Assembly: GCA_900769445.1 (NCBI GenBank)
Contig: CAAGGR010000022.1
Location: 62,001-126,000 of the forward strand
Length of the DNA: 64,000 nt
Source of the DNA: an uncultured Alistipes sp.
GTDB taxonomy: Bacteria > Bacteroidota > Bacteroidia > Bacteroidales > Rikenellaceae
Direction of reading: 5' to 3'
Part shown: positions 27,601 through 36,477 of the stretch, piece by piece
How the letters are laid out: each line of letters opens with the position of its first letter
Numbering within the stretch: position 1 is the stretch's first letter
The notes under the pieces: model-generated
Database searches by the model: none
What the model was told of the DNA's origin: nothing
The model's input: only the letters and a program-made list of their open reading frames with translations
Made by a program: the position numbers and the translations under genes

Positions 27601-27773
27601 TTGGTGGTGGTACCATAGTGGGTACCCGATGGTGTGTGAATAGCTACGATTGTAGCGCCAGTAAGAGGTTTGTCGTTAGCAGTTACCACACCACGCACTG
27701 ATGATGTTGTAACCTGAGCCATCGCCACTGCCACGACAAGAGACAGTGCGACAGTTAAAAGCAGTCGCTTCAT
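24690..27773 (-). CDS. TonB-dependent outer-membrane receptor with carboxypeptidase-like N-terminal domain (Oar-like)
   Basis: The 1027-aa protein has a Sec signal peptide ending AVAMAQ, a carboxypeptidase-regulatory-like domain (about 23-105; VRGVVTANDKPLTGATIV), a TonB-box-like DDVVVIG (about 113-119), a plug (about 125-235; NAFTIDGTSSADIYG and GGVIKAVTRSGDNEFKG) and a C-terminal 22-strand-type barrel ending in WRMQIGIRVVF with a terminal aromatic residue. The plug resembles Oar-type receptors rather than SusC: no SusD follows, and the sequence TRSGDNEFKGS is typical of that group. Such receptors import large or peptide-like substrates; the ligand here is unknown. Single-gene unit, divergent from the SusC locus. 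Confidence 0.9.
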   Translation of the reverse strand: MKRLLLTVALSLVVAVAMAQVTTSSVRGVVTANDKPLTGATIVAIHTPSGTHYGTTTNNQGLYTISAMRIGGPYEITISYIGYKSVIYKDITLQLGQPTTINEQLEESALEVDDVVVIGSINGGLGTTFNREQMEAVPSIDRSIYDLTNILSSAVSPAAGGIILGGQSSRYNAFTIDGTSSADIYGLGTTGMTGSLTAANPIPLDALSAVTISTSSIDIRESGFTGGVIKAVTRSGDNEFKGSAYSYYNNQNFWGTTPGKDVKERTHLSQQTTNILGITVGGPLVKDKLFLFVAGEFNRNITPSTNHPESGNSAITIDEAQAISERYKSLTGYDGGGWKEHNVLALTGSAVARLDWNINRDNHLSLRYNMLYADADASSNSLQSFKFRGSEYTNINRTHSVVAELNSTKEWGSNSLRIGYTHLNDGRVSPDMPEDLPAVIIKGLGERGNGSATIGTDRYAGNQMLTQDILIFGDDLTLNLGKHSITLGTSNEIYRADNLYLANARGTYTYNSLNDFLSEPDKASEYQYGFFVNGKPNPPMTTGQFAIYAQDEVILSGIGVLTYGLRADMPVMFDTPLANEEFNESQYAVASNTKTGEIPRVQLLLSPRIGFESQLTRSLKLRASTGIYTGRVPFVWLSNCYQNNGLRSVSITNTSNPPSIEEHTLSTEGKKSNPSIDIVDRDFRYPQVFRSTVALDYKYKGLKLGLDADFTKGINNIYVENLVAEDKGQRLYVGGDDSTYTTCYNSTRQPYSAIYRLSNTNKGYSWSTTARMEYDFSGALQGLRFTAAYTYSQSKSVNDGVSAQSSSNFSRTYAVDSSNPTLSNSVYEFPHKVVSSLSYTRRYGNYGTNVMLLYNGHSGEHYSLTYYNSYDVNGDTAKGNTLIYIPTEGEMEDMNWADDSSMELFNNYIKGDKYLSSRRGKFVERNSHSLPFVHRLDLHLAQSFYFDHSSQRRVELTCDVINLGNLLSRSWGLVHRTSNWALSPLTVTELVETEGGFRPRYKFTESSYTTDDVLSRWRMQIGIRVVF

Positions 27774-28327
27774 AGGTTGTGATTTAGGGACACTATTTAT
27801 GTGTCAGGTTAAAGACTAAAATTGCACTCTCGCGGTGCAATGCGGATGCAAATATAAGAAAAATTCTTAAATGTGATTCTAAATTTTCAAATTTTTTGCA
27901 TACCAATATATATATTAAAGCAGTTGAATAATGTCGCTATAAATAGTTGAAAGGTATTCAAAATTTATTCTAAGAAATAGATATAAAACTATGTATAAAT
28001 AATTAAAATATACAACTAAATAAAATCGTTAAAATCAAGTGTAATATATTTATATTTTGTCGCTAAAATTGGCGCTCTATAACCCCTCTAAAAGGGTGCG
28101 TAAAAATGCATTTATATTAAAATATGTAACTATGTTGAAAAAAAATAGTTTTGTTTGCTTGTTATTTAAGATAATTAGGTTATCTTTGTGCGATAACTTT
28201 GCGTCAAGAAATATGGCTATTTATTGCACCGCAAGCGCCGATGTTGTGATATGTGGCTGAGGACTTGGATGTTAAGTGAGAAGAAACTACAAAAAAAACT
28301 TTATAAAACTTTATTTACTTAAAACTA
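27774..28327. other. Long AT-rich divergent intergenic region between two TonB receptor genes
   Basis: No gene was seen. On the minus strand a TATATTTG box (27856-27849) may serve the Oar-like receptor, but a -33 partner at the right spacing is absent. Near the right end is the SusC promoter. The middle (about 27880-28130) is very AT-rich with no clear long repeat. Two receptor genes diverging from such a region could share a regulator; no operator palindrome stands out. Confidence 0.5.
28159..28188 (+). promoter_or_regulatory. Promoter for the SusC/SusD locus
   Basis: TTG at 28159-28161, 19-base spacer, TATCTTTG at 28181-28188. The start is expected near 28195, leaving a leader of about 130 bases before the SusC ATG. 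A long leader may allow post-transcriptional control; no known riboswitch was recognised. Confidence 0.72.
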
Positions 28328-31300
28328 ATGCTTATGGTTAGAAAAGTTGTACTATCAATGGTTGCAACTCTGATCTTGGGATGCTTCGGCGCATTTGCTC
28401 AAGGTCAGCGTATCACCGGTACAGTGACCGATGAGACTGGTATGCCAGTCATCGGAGCGGCGGTTGTAGTCGAGGGTACCTCTCGAGGAACTACTACCGA
28501 TGTATCCGGTCATTATGAGATTGCAGCTTCGTCTGATGCAAAACTGGTATTCTCTTACCTTGGTTTGCAGACTCAGACTGTTGCTGTTGCAGGCCGTACA
28601 AAGATCGATCTAATCCTTCTTGCTGATTCAGAGCAGATCGAGGAGGTCATCGTTCAGGCGTTCGGTACTGCGAAGAAGGAGGCCTTCACCGGTTCGGCGA
28701 AGGTTATCAAGTCGGAGGACTTGGCTAAGACTCAGTCATCTTCAGCTGCCAGCGCTCTTGTTGGTAAGGTTGCGGGTCTTCAGACATCATCAAGTTCTGG
28801 TTCTCTTGGTTCAGAGCCTTCGATTCGTATCCGTGGTTTCGGTTCTATCAACGCAAGTCAGAGCCCACTTTGGGTTATCGATGGCGTACCTTACGAGGGT
28901 GATATGAACAACATCAACATGGCTGATATCGAGACAATGACCGTCTTGAAGGATGCTGCATCTAACGCACTTTATGGTGCTCGTGGTGCTAACGGTGTTA
29001 TCATGGTAACAACTAAGCGTGCTAAGGCTGGCGATGCTCGTGTAACATTCGATGCTAAGTGGGGTGTTAACACTCCTGCTCGTGTGCTTTACGACTATGT
29101 AAAGGACCCAGGTCAGTACTACGAGATGCACTACACTGCGTTGTACAACTACTTCCGTGATCAGGGTAACGATACTGGTATGGCTTATACCAAGGCAGTT
29201 GACCGTTTGACATCTAACGATATCGGTGGTTTGGGTTACAACGTGTATACAGTGCCTGAGGGTCAGAATCTTATCGGTAGAAATGGTAAGTTGAACCCTG
29301 AAGCTACACTTGGTCGTAAAATCTATATTTACGAGACTGATCCAAAGACTGGCGAGGAAGTAATAGACCCAGCGACTGGCGAGAAGAAGCTTAAGGCTGG
29401 TTATCTTGTTAAGCCTGATGATATGTATGATGAGTTGTACGATCCATCATTGCGTCAGGAGTATAACTTGAGCATCTCAGGTGCTACTGAGAAGTCTTCA
29501 TTCTTCGCATCACTCGGTTTGTTGGATAACACTGGTATTACCGATGGTTCTGATATGCAGCGTTGGACAGCTCGTCTTCGCGGCGACTATCAGGCTAAGA
29601 AGTGGTTGAAGGTTGGTGCAAACATGAACTATACTCGTTTCGAGTGGAACGGTGCTTCTTCTTCAAACGAGGGTGATGGTTCTACTGCCGACGTATTCTC
29701 ATACGTAGCAAACACTGCTCCTATCTATCCTGTTTACATCCGTGATGATAAGGGTAAGGTTATTACAGATGGCCACGGTTGGCCAATTTACGATACTGGT
29801 GATGGTAGCCACCACGGTTTGATGAGCTCAAGCCCAATGCAGGCAAGCCCATTGCAGCTTATCTGGTTGGATGAGTCATACTCTGAGGGTAACGCATTCG
29901 GTGTTAATGGTTTCGCAGATTTCATTATCACTGAGGGTCTTAAGTTTACTATCAACGGTGCTATCAACATCGACGAGACTCGTATGTCTTCACTCTCTAA
30001 CCCATACTACGGTCAGTTCGTAACAAACGGCGGTATCGTATCTAAGGGTCATTCACGTTCATACTCTCACAACTTCCAGCAGTTGTTGACTTATGCAACA
30101 ACATTTGGTGCTAACGAGTTGAGCAGCATCGACTTCTTGCTCGGTCATGAGACATATTCTACACGTGGTTACTATGTAGGTGGTGCTAAGTCTAACATCT
30201 TCTCTACTGATAACAACGAGTTGTCAGGTGCAGTAGTTGATATGAGTAGCGCATCTTCATACCGTACAGAGTATATCAACGAGGGTTACTTCTTCCGTAC
30301 TCAGTACAACTACGACGAGCGTATCTACGCTTCTGGATCATTCCGTCGCGATGCATCTACAAACTTCCACCCAGATCACCGTTGGGGTAACTTCTGGTCT
30401 TTGGGTGCTGCGTGGATCATCAGCCGCGAGGCTTGGTTCAACTCTTCAGCAATTAGCATGTTGAAGGTTAAGGCTTCTATCGGTTCTCAGGGTAACGATG
30501 GTATCGGTTCATACCTTTATACAGACTTGTACTCTGTAAGCAACGATGGTGCTGGTGGTATCGCAGTAGCATTTAGCCGCAAGGGTAATAAGAAAATTAC
30601 TTGGGAGACTAACACTAACTTCAACACTGGTGTTGAGTTTGGTTTGTGGCGCGATCGTTTGACTGGTAGCATCGACTTGTTCAACCGTAAGACTACAGAT
30701 ATGTTGTTCTCTGTACCAGTTCCTCCATCACTCGGTTACTCATCATACTATGATAACATCGGTGATATGGTTAACCGCGGTATCGAGCTTGAGTTGAACT
30801 TCGACATCATTCGCTCACGCAACGTAACATGGAGCTTCGGTATGAACGCAACACACGTACGTAACAAGATCCTCAAGTTGCCAGAGATCCGTAAGGACTT
30901 CGAGGTTGACGGCTATGAGGGCTTTATCAGCGGTGCATACTTCTATGGCGAGGGTCTTCCTATGTATACATTCTTGATTCCTGAGTATCGTGGTGTAGAC
31001 GAGAATGGTCAGTCTCAGTGGTACTACAAGGTTCAGAAGACTACTAAGGAGGGTGAGCTTATGTATGATGAGAACAAGAACCCAGTTTATGAGGAGGGTG
31101 TAACTACTACTTATAGCTACGCTACTCAGACTACATCTCGTAAGCTTAAGGGTAACGCAACTCCTTGGGTATATGGTGGTTTCAACACATCATTGTACGC
31201 ATATGGCTTCGACTTCTCAATCGCATTTGACTACCAGATTGGCGGTCAGGTTTACGACTCGGGTTATGCAAGCTACATGTCATCACCAAGCGGTACTTCA

Positions 31301-31654
31301 GTAGGTAACAACTACCACGTTGACTTGTTGAAGGCTTGGACAAAGGGTGTAAACGAGGATTCACAGATTCCACGTTTCCAGTATGACGACCAGTATACAA
31401 CTGCAACATCTGACCGTTTCTTGACAGATGCGTCATATATTAATATATCTAACATTAACCTTGGTTATACACTTCCTGCAAAGTGGTGGAACAACAAGAT
31501 TCAGGGTATCCGTCTATACATCGCATGTGATAACGTTTACTACTGGTCTCGTCGTAAGGGTTTGGATCCACGCCAGAGCTTCAGCGGTGGTACAACCAAT
31601 GTTAACTACTCACCAATCCGTACTATCTCGGGTGGTGTAACATTGACCTTCTAA
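28328..31654 (+). CDS. SusC/RagA-family TonB-linked outer-membrane protein
   Basis: SusC-type receptors form the barrel of a TonB-driven importer whose SusD lid sits above. The 1108-aa protein has a signal peptide ending GAFAQ, a carboxypeptidase-like domain (about 28-105; TGTVTDETGMPVIGAAV and SYLGLQTQTVAV), the EEVIVQAFGTAKKEAFTGS stretch, a plug with SIRIRGFGSINASQSPLWV then IDGVPY, the typical TVLKDAASNALYGARGANG, and a barrel ending ISGGVTLTF. SusD follows after 13 bases. The neighbours are proteases rather than glycoside hydrolases, so peptide import as in RagAB is more likely than glycan import; this is inference. Two starts are possible (28328 and 28334), both giving the same signal peptide core. 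Strong codon bias suggests high expression. Confidence 0.96.
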   Translation: MLMVRKVVLSMVATLILGCFGAFAQGQRITGTVTDETGMPVIGAAVVVEGTSRGTTTDVSGHYEIAASSDAKLVFSYLGLQTQTVAVAGRTKIDLILLADSEQIEEVIVQAFGTAKKEAFTGSAKVIKSEDLAKTQSSSAASALVGKVAGLQTSSSSGSLGSEPSIRIRGFGSINASQSPLWVIDGVPYEGDMNNINMADIETMTVLKDAASNALYGARGANGVIMVTTKRAKAGDARVTFDAKWGVNTPARVLYDYVKDPGQYYEMHYTALYNYFRDQGNDTGMAYTKAVDRLTSNDIGGLGYNVYTVPEGQNLIGRNGKLNPEATLGRKIYIYETDPKTGEEVIDPATGEKKLKAGYLVKPDDMYDELYDPSLRQEYNLSISGATEKSSFFASLGLLDNTGITDGSDMQRWTARLRGDYQAKKWLKVGANMNYTRFEWNGASSSNEGDGSTADVFSYVANTAPIYPVYIRDDKGKVITDGHGWPIYDTGDGSHHGLMSSSPMQASPLQLIWLDESYSEGNAFGVNGFADFIITEGLKFTINGAINIDETRMSSLSNPYYGQFVTNGGIVSKGHSRSYSHNFQQLLTYATTFGANELSSIDFLLGHETYSTRGYYVGGAKSNIFSTDNNELSGAVVDMSSASSYRTEYINEGYFFRTQYNYDERIYASGSFRRDASTNFHPDHRWGNFWSLGAAWIISREAWFNSSAISMLKVKASIGSQGNDGIGSYLYTDLYSVSNDGAGGIAVAFSRKGNKKITWETNTNFNTGVEFGLWRDRLTGSIDLFNRKTTDMLFSVPVPPSLGYSSYYDNIGDMVNRGIELELNFDIIRSRNVTWSFGMNATHVRNKILKLPEIRKDFEVDGYEGFISGAYFYGEGLPMYTFLIPEYRGVDENGQSQWYYKVQKTTKEGELMYDENKNPVYEEGVTTTYSYATQTTSRKLKGNATPWVYGGFNTSLYAYGFDFSIAFDYQIGGQVYDSGYASYMSSPSGTSVGNNYHVDLLKAWTKGVNEDSQIPRFQYDDQYTTATSDRFLTDASYINISNINLGYTLPAKWWNNKIQGIRLYIACDNVYYWSRRKGLDPRQSFSGGTTNVNYSPIRTISGGVTLTF

Positions 31655-31667
31655 TTTAATTTAGACT

Positions 31668-33515
31668 ATGACTATGAAATTAAATAAAATTTTGATGGCT
31701 ACAGCGGTAGTTTTTGCTGCTGTTGCATTCACAGGTTGTATCAGGGAGGTCTTTCCTAAGGAATCTGCGATTACAGAGGGTCAGCTTGCTCAGAGTACTA
31801 CCGGTATGGAGACTATGCTAAAGTCTGTACCTTCTTCTATGGCTGCTCATGTTGCAGCAAGCTACGACCACTCAGATTTTGGTTATCACTCAATTGGTCT
31901 TTACAAGGATCACCATGCGATGACTATGTTCCCATGTGCGCGTCCTGAGAAGGGTGGTAACCCATACTACTCACGTATTCAGGCGCCTAACTATGGCTTC
32001 GATATGGGTACTAACGGTGGTTATACTCACTATATCTGGTATAACTACTACCCATTCATCAAGAAGGCTAACGATATCATCGGTGCAGCAGAGGAGAAGA
32101 AGAATGATGATAGCATGGCTGAGTATATGGCTATTGCTCGTACCTTCCGTGCCTTGTTCTATCTTGACTTGGTAGGTTACTATGATAGCCTTCCTGCAAA
32201 GGCTCCAGCACTTCCAACCTATGAGAAGGATTTGGAGGTAGTTATAGGCTTAACTGTACCTATTGTTACTGAGGATACTAAGGAGGAGACTGCTAAGGAG
32301 AATCCACGTGCAACACGTGCGACTATGTTCGAGTTTATTTTCGAGGACTTGGAGTATGCTATGGATACTATGGCAGCATTCGAGGCTGACGAGGATTTCG
32401 AGCCTACAGTATATGGTCAGTCAACTACATATCCTGAGTTGGCGGCTGTTTATGGTTTGATTGCTCGCGCTTATATGTGGCTTGGTCAGTTTGAGGCTGA
32501 TGATTTGAAGGTTGGCGACAATACCGAGACCCCTGAGATTGAGGCTCTTGCAGATGATAGCGTTGCAGATGATAGCGTTGCTAAGGATGAGTCTGATGAT
32601 GAGGGTGATAAGAAAGACCAGAAGGAGCTAATTATTCTAACTGGTTTCGATGCTTACCAGAAGGCTTATGATTATGCTGAGTTGGCACTTGCGGCTGCTA
32701 AGAATGATGGTGCTTCTTTCATGACTCCTGAGCAGTGGACAAACGTTACTACAGGTTTCAATACTGTTGTTCCATCTTGGATTTGGGCTACTCAGATGTC
32801 TACTGATACCGTTATTAATAACCTTCTTGCATTCGCAGCGCACGTTTGTCCTGAGGCATCATATGGTTATGGTCCTTTGGCATGTGTAGGTGTAGCTAAG
32901 AATACTTACGACAAGTTGGGTGCTTCTGATATCCGTAAGAAGCTTATCGCAGGTCCAGATAAGACTTACGAGCAGTTCAAGCAGTATACATCTATGTCTC
33001 GTGATGAGTGGACAGCTATTCAGTCAATGGCTCCATATACAAACTTTAAGTTCCGCCCAGGTCAGGGTGAGCGTGTTGACTATATGGTTGCAAATGCTGT
33101 ATCGTTGCCAATTATGCGTCTTGAGGAGTTGGAGTTTATCGCTATCGAGGCTATGTTGCACACAGGTAATGCATCTGGCGCGATGGACCGTCTTGAGACA
33201 TTCCTTCAGGGATATAGAGCTCCTCAGTACTTCAACAATGAGTCAAGTGAGGATGCTATCCTTAAGGAGATTATCTTCCAGAAGTCTGTAGAGTTCTGGG
33301 GTGAGGGTGTTATCCTCTTCGATATGAAGCGTTTGGATATGGGTGTTGATACAACAAATCAGAACTACCAGTCTGGTATGTTGTTCAAGCAGGAGACTCG
33401 TCTTCCATGGTGGAACCTTCCATTGCCATCTGGTGAGACTGCAGTTAACACCGTTAACAAGAGTGTTGCTGGCCCAGATCCATCGTACGGTATTATCTCT
33501 GAGGAGGCTATCTAA
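31668..33515 (+). CDS. SusD/RagB-family nutrient-binding outer-membrane lipoprotein
   Basis: SusD proteins cap the SusC barrel and capture substrate. The 615-aa product has a lipoprotein signal (FTGC, Cys24), the N-terminal SusD segment with YTHYIWYNYYPFIKKANDII and ARTFRALFYLDLVGYYDSLP, TPR-like helices (ELAAVYGLIARAYMWLG) and the C-terminal part LPIMRLEELEFIAIEAML, then EGVILFDMKRLD. It is longer than common SusD proteins (about 500-550), partly from an acidic Asp/Ser/Lys-rich insert at about residues 283-325. That insert is coded in part by two identical 15-base units (32550-32579). The insert lies between TPR helices and is probably a flexible loop. It pairs with the SusC gene just upstream. 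Confidence 0.94.
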   Translation: MTMKLNKILMATAVVFAAVAFTGCIREVFPKESAITEGQLAQSTTGMETMLKSVPSSMAAHVAASYDHSDFGYHSIGLYKDHHAMTMFPCARPEKGGNPYYSRIQAPNYGFDMGTNGGYTHYIWYNYYPFIKKANDIIGAAEEKKNDDSMAEYMAIARTFRALFYLDLVGYYDSLPAKAPALPTYEKDLEVVIGLTVPIVTEDTKEETAKENPRATRATMFEFIFEDLEYAMDTMAAFEADEDFEPTVYGQSTTYPELAAVYGLIARAYMWLGQFEADDLKVGDNTETPEIEALADDSVADDSVAKDESDDEGDKKDQKELIILTGFDAYQKAYDYAELALAAAKNDGASFMTPEQWTNVTTGFNTVVPSWIWATQMSTDTVINNLLAFAAHVCPEASYGYGPLACVGVAKNTYDKLGASDIRKKLIAGPDKTYEQFKQYTSMSRDEWTAIQSMAPYTNFKFRPGQGERVDYMVANAVSLPIMRLEELEFIAIEAMLHTGNASGAMDRLETFLQGYRAPQYFNNESSEDAILKEIIFQKSVEFWGEGVILFDMKRLDMGVDTTNQNYQSGMLFKQETRLPWWNLPLPSGETAVNTVNKSVAGPDPSYGIISEEAI

Positions 33516-33552
33516 TACGATGCTATTTGAAACTATTAAATAGAACAAGAAT

Positions 33553-36381
33553 ATGAAAAATATAAAGTTTTTATTTCTGTTTGTAGCAACACTCATCGCC
33601 TCTGCTTTCACTGCGTGTCAGCAGGAGTGGGAGCCTGGTAAGCCAGACTCAGAGGAGAGTGTATACTTCCCAATAGATGTGAACGTTGCAGCCTTCTCTA
33701 AGGTTGATAGCGATGACACTGTGGAGATTGATGAGACTACAACAGCTCTATACCCTGTATACCGCCAGAAGGCTGGTACAGAGTTGACAGTAGAGATTCG
33801 TTCACGCGTAGTAAACCCTACTGTAGGTGTTTGCTATGAGCTTGATCGCAACGACGAGCCTAAGAAAGATGCTGATGGTAACAACATCGTTATCCGCGCT
33901 GGCGAGGCATTTGAGATTGCTTCATCAGTAACTTTTGGTGAGGATGATATTGTTGCATACCTTGAGATCAACCTTAACAAGAGAATTAAGGGTGGTGCAG
34001 AGAGCCTTTATGTAGGCGATATGCACGAGATTGAGATCTTGGTTAAGGATGTTGCTAACCAGGGTAACTACGGTCTTAGCCGTAAGACCTTCAGCGTAGG
34101 TGTTCCTGAGGCTTGGAAGAACCTTGGCGATGCTCAGCCAGAGGGCTTGAAGCAGGGTACATATACTGAGGACTTCTTCGTATGGTTGTATGGCGTTGAT
34201 GCAGGTAATATGGTATACGTAGATATCGAGGAGAGCGAGGCTCGTGCTGGTGTTTATCGTATGAAGAACCTATTTAGCCAGGATAACATCGTACAGTTGT
34301 TGGGTGGTATCCCTACAGATATGCTCTTTGCAGCAGGCGATACCTATATTGAGATTGATGCTTCAGACCCAGAGGTGGTATTCTTCCCATATCAGCCTGT
34401 AGGTTTCGGTATTTTAGGTTTCGTTGATGAGCTCTATATTGCAACTTTGCAGAAACAGGAGGGTAAGTTGGAGAATGATATTATCACATTCCCACAGAAC
34501 GGTCTTGTACTTTGCGATGCTTCTACTCCTTTGTACTATGCTAACCAGGAGGGTAAGATGCGTATTACTCTTCCAGGTGTTCCTGTTACTGACTACTCTC
34601 TAAGCCTTGCATATATCGGCTCAGAGAATAGCGTTGACAACACTGAGACAAGTGCTTTCTTCGAGATCTACACAGGTGCGGATGTTGATAAGTACCGTAT
34701 CCTTGTTGTTGAGGGTAATGTAGCAGACTACACTGAGGTAAAGCATGGCTCTGGTATTAACGTAGAGATTGTTACTGAGCTTAACGAGGCTATTAAGGAT
34801 TTGGTTGCTGCCGAGGTTGATGAGAAAGGTAATCTATATATCCCTGTTTATGAGACTGAGAATGGTAATGAGGTGCTTAAGGATAAGATCTATAAGGAGA
34901 CTTTGACTTACGCTGGTGAGGTTTCAGCTAATGAGTATCTATGGGGAGTAACAATGGATAAGGCCTCTCTTTACACTGTATTTGCTATTCCATACGATAA
35001 GGATGGTAAGCCTGTAAGAGTAAGTGATGACGATGAGGATCCTGAGAACGACAAGTATCAGATTGCACGCTCTCACTTCTACTTCACTCCAGCTAATACT
35101 GAGCATAAGGTTCCAGAGCTTGCTAAAGTAGAGGTTACTTTGGCTCCTGTAGTAACAATTATCGGTGATCTTGTACAAAAAGTATTCCCAACAGTAGAGT
35201 GCTACCCATCTTCATTCATCCTTGGTCTTGATATCAAGTGTGCGGATGGCGATCTAATCTCTAAGATTGTTATGTATCGTGCTGCTAATGATGACATCCC
35301 TGCTAATGCTTCTCCAGCTGAGTTGCTTGCAAGCGATAAGGCAGAGGATATCTCTTATATCATTGAGGATATTCCAGCAGGACAGGCATCATTGCTACTC
35401 CAGTGTGAGCCTGATACTGAGTACACAGTACACCTTGCTGTAACAAGCATCTACGGTACTACTCAGATTATCACTAAGACTGCTAAGACTGATCCTTATG
35501 CTTACGATGTTGTTGTTGGTGAGTATAAGTTTGAGTGTGGTAATGACCAGATGTACTTTGACATCAAACCTTTCTTCTCCCCTACAGAGTATCAGGAGTC
35601 ATTCGATAAGGAGACTAATACTGGTTGCGGTGAGTTGTACAAGATGTATTGGATTTCAGACCCTGAGAAGAATGGTAAGCATGGTGATTTCACTATCCTT
35701 CAGGAGCAGTCAAAGAAGTATGAGTTGGGTATTGAGGAGTTCCCATTTGTTGGCTTCAAGATGCCAGAGTACAATGCTATTGTATGCTACGGTCAGATCT
35801 CAGGCTTCTCAGGTTCTATGTTCGCATTCGACTTGGGTGAGTTCCCAGGCGAGGAGACTGTTGTTGAGGAGGTTAAGGAGGGCGTGAAGACTACAACTAA
35901 GACTACTAAGACTCACGCTTGGGGCTTCCGTAGCTCTTCTACTGAGAAGTTCAATTATGACTATGAGTCATTCGTTCTTTACTACGACGAGACTGGTAAG
36001 ATTACCTCTGTCGACACTTACTTCGAGATCTACGAGCGCGTTACTACTAAGACTACTGTAACAACTGTTAAGGTTGATGCAGAGGGTCGACCACAGGGCG
36101 CTGTTGAGATTAAGGAGGAGAAGACTGAGACTGCTGATCCAGAGCGCGTTAAGTACTTCAAGAAGGGCGAGACTAATGTTGAGAACACAGTATACGCTGG
36201 TGGTGGTACGGCTGTTGCTGAGGCTGCAGCTGTTGCTAAGGCAAGCTATGTAGCTCCTGCTCAGGTTAGCGCACCAAGCCAGAAGACTGCGTCAAAGAGT
36301 AAGGTTTCTGCTCCAACTCGCAAGGAGTATCAGCTTAAGATGCGCCAGGATTTGGATTTAGAGGCAGTACGCGTTAAATAA
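33553..36381 (+). CDS. Large surface lipoprotein of a SusCD locus, unknown function
   Basis: Third gene of the SusCD unit, 942 aa. Lipoprotein signal FTAC (Cys22), then QQEWEPGKP, matching the W-x-P-G start frequent in SusE/SusF-like or DUF4465-type accessory lipoproteins. The body is beta-rich without recognised catalytic motifs. About 520-640 resembles Fn3 (PDTEYTVHLAVTSIYGTTQI). The C-terminal 130 residues are low complexity: Thr/Lys runs (KTTTKTTKTH, TTKTTVTTVKV), then an Ala/Ser/Pro-rich linker and a basic tail ending LEAVRVK. Position after SusD suggests a surface binding protein that captures the imported substrate, as SusE-like proteins do, but homology to SusE is not shown. The subtilase B gene follows after 96 bases. 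Confidence 0.78.
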   Translation: MKNIKFLFLFVATLIASAFTACQQEWEPGKPDSEESVYFPIDVNVAAFSKVDSDDTVEIDETTTALYPVYRQKAGTELTVEIRSRVVNPTVGVCYELDRNDEPKKDADGNNIVIRAGEAFEIASSVTFGEDDIVAYLEINLNKRIKGGAESLYVGDMHEIEILVKDVANQGNYGLSRKTFSVGVPEAWKNLGDAQPEGLKQGTYTEDFFVWLYGVDAGNMVYVDIEESEARAGVYRMKNLFSQDNIVQLLGGIPTDMLFAAGDTYIEIDASDPEVVFFPYQPVGFGILGFVDELYIATLQKQEGKLENDIITFPQNGLVLCDASTPLYYANQEGKMRITLPGVPVTDYSLSLAYIGSENSVDNTETSAFFEIYTGADVDKYRILVVEGNVADYTEVKHGSGINVEIVTELNEAIKDLVAAEVDEKGNLYIPVYETENGNEVLKDKIYKETLTYAGEVSANEYLWGVTMDKASLYTVFAIPYDKDGKPVRVSDDDEDPENDKYQIARSHFYFTPANTEHKVPELAKVEVTLAPVVTIIGDLVQKVFPTVECYPSSFILGLDIKCADGDLISKIVMYRAANDDIPANASPAELLASDKAEDISYIIEDIPAGQASLLLQCEPDTEYTVHLAVTSIYGTTQIITKTAKTDPYAYDVVVGEYKFECGNDQMYFDIKPFFSPTEYQESFDKETNTGCGELYKMYWISDPEKNGKHGDFTILQEQSKKYELGIEEFPFVGFKMPEYNAIVCYGQISGFSGSMFAFDLGEFPGEETVVEEVKEGVKTTTKTTKTHAWGFRSSSTEKFNYDYESFVLYYDETGKITSVDTYFEIYERVTTKTTVTTVKVDAEGRPQGAVEIKEEKTETADPERVKYFKKGETNVENTVYAGGGTAVAEAAAVAKASYVAPAQVSAPSQKTASKSKVSAPTRKEYQLKMRQDLDLEAVRVK

Positions 36382-36399
36382 TCATAAGCATAGTCCTAC

Positions 36400-36431
36400 G
36401 GGTGGCATCTCCACTTTTGGTCTTGCCACCC
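36400..36431 (+). other. Intra-operon hairpin between the 942-aa lipoprotein gene and subtilase B
   Basis: GGGTGGCA (36400-36407) and TGCCACCC (36424-36431) form an 8-base-pair stem with a 16-base loop. No T-run follows, so it is more likely an RNA stability or processing element than a terminator. Confidence 0.5.
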
Positions 36432-36477
36432 CGAGGATATGAGGTGATAAATTAAAAATTATAGACAGTTTTAACTT

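Noticed and set aside
36400..36431. Hairpin called as a terminator inside the SusCD unit
   Set aside because: There is no T-run after the stem, so it is recorded only as a structural element.
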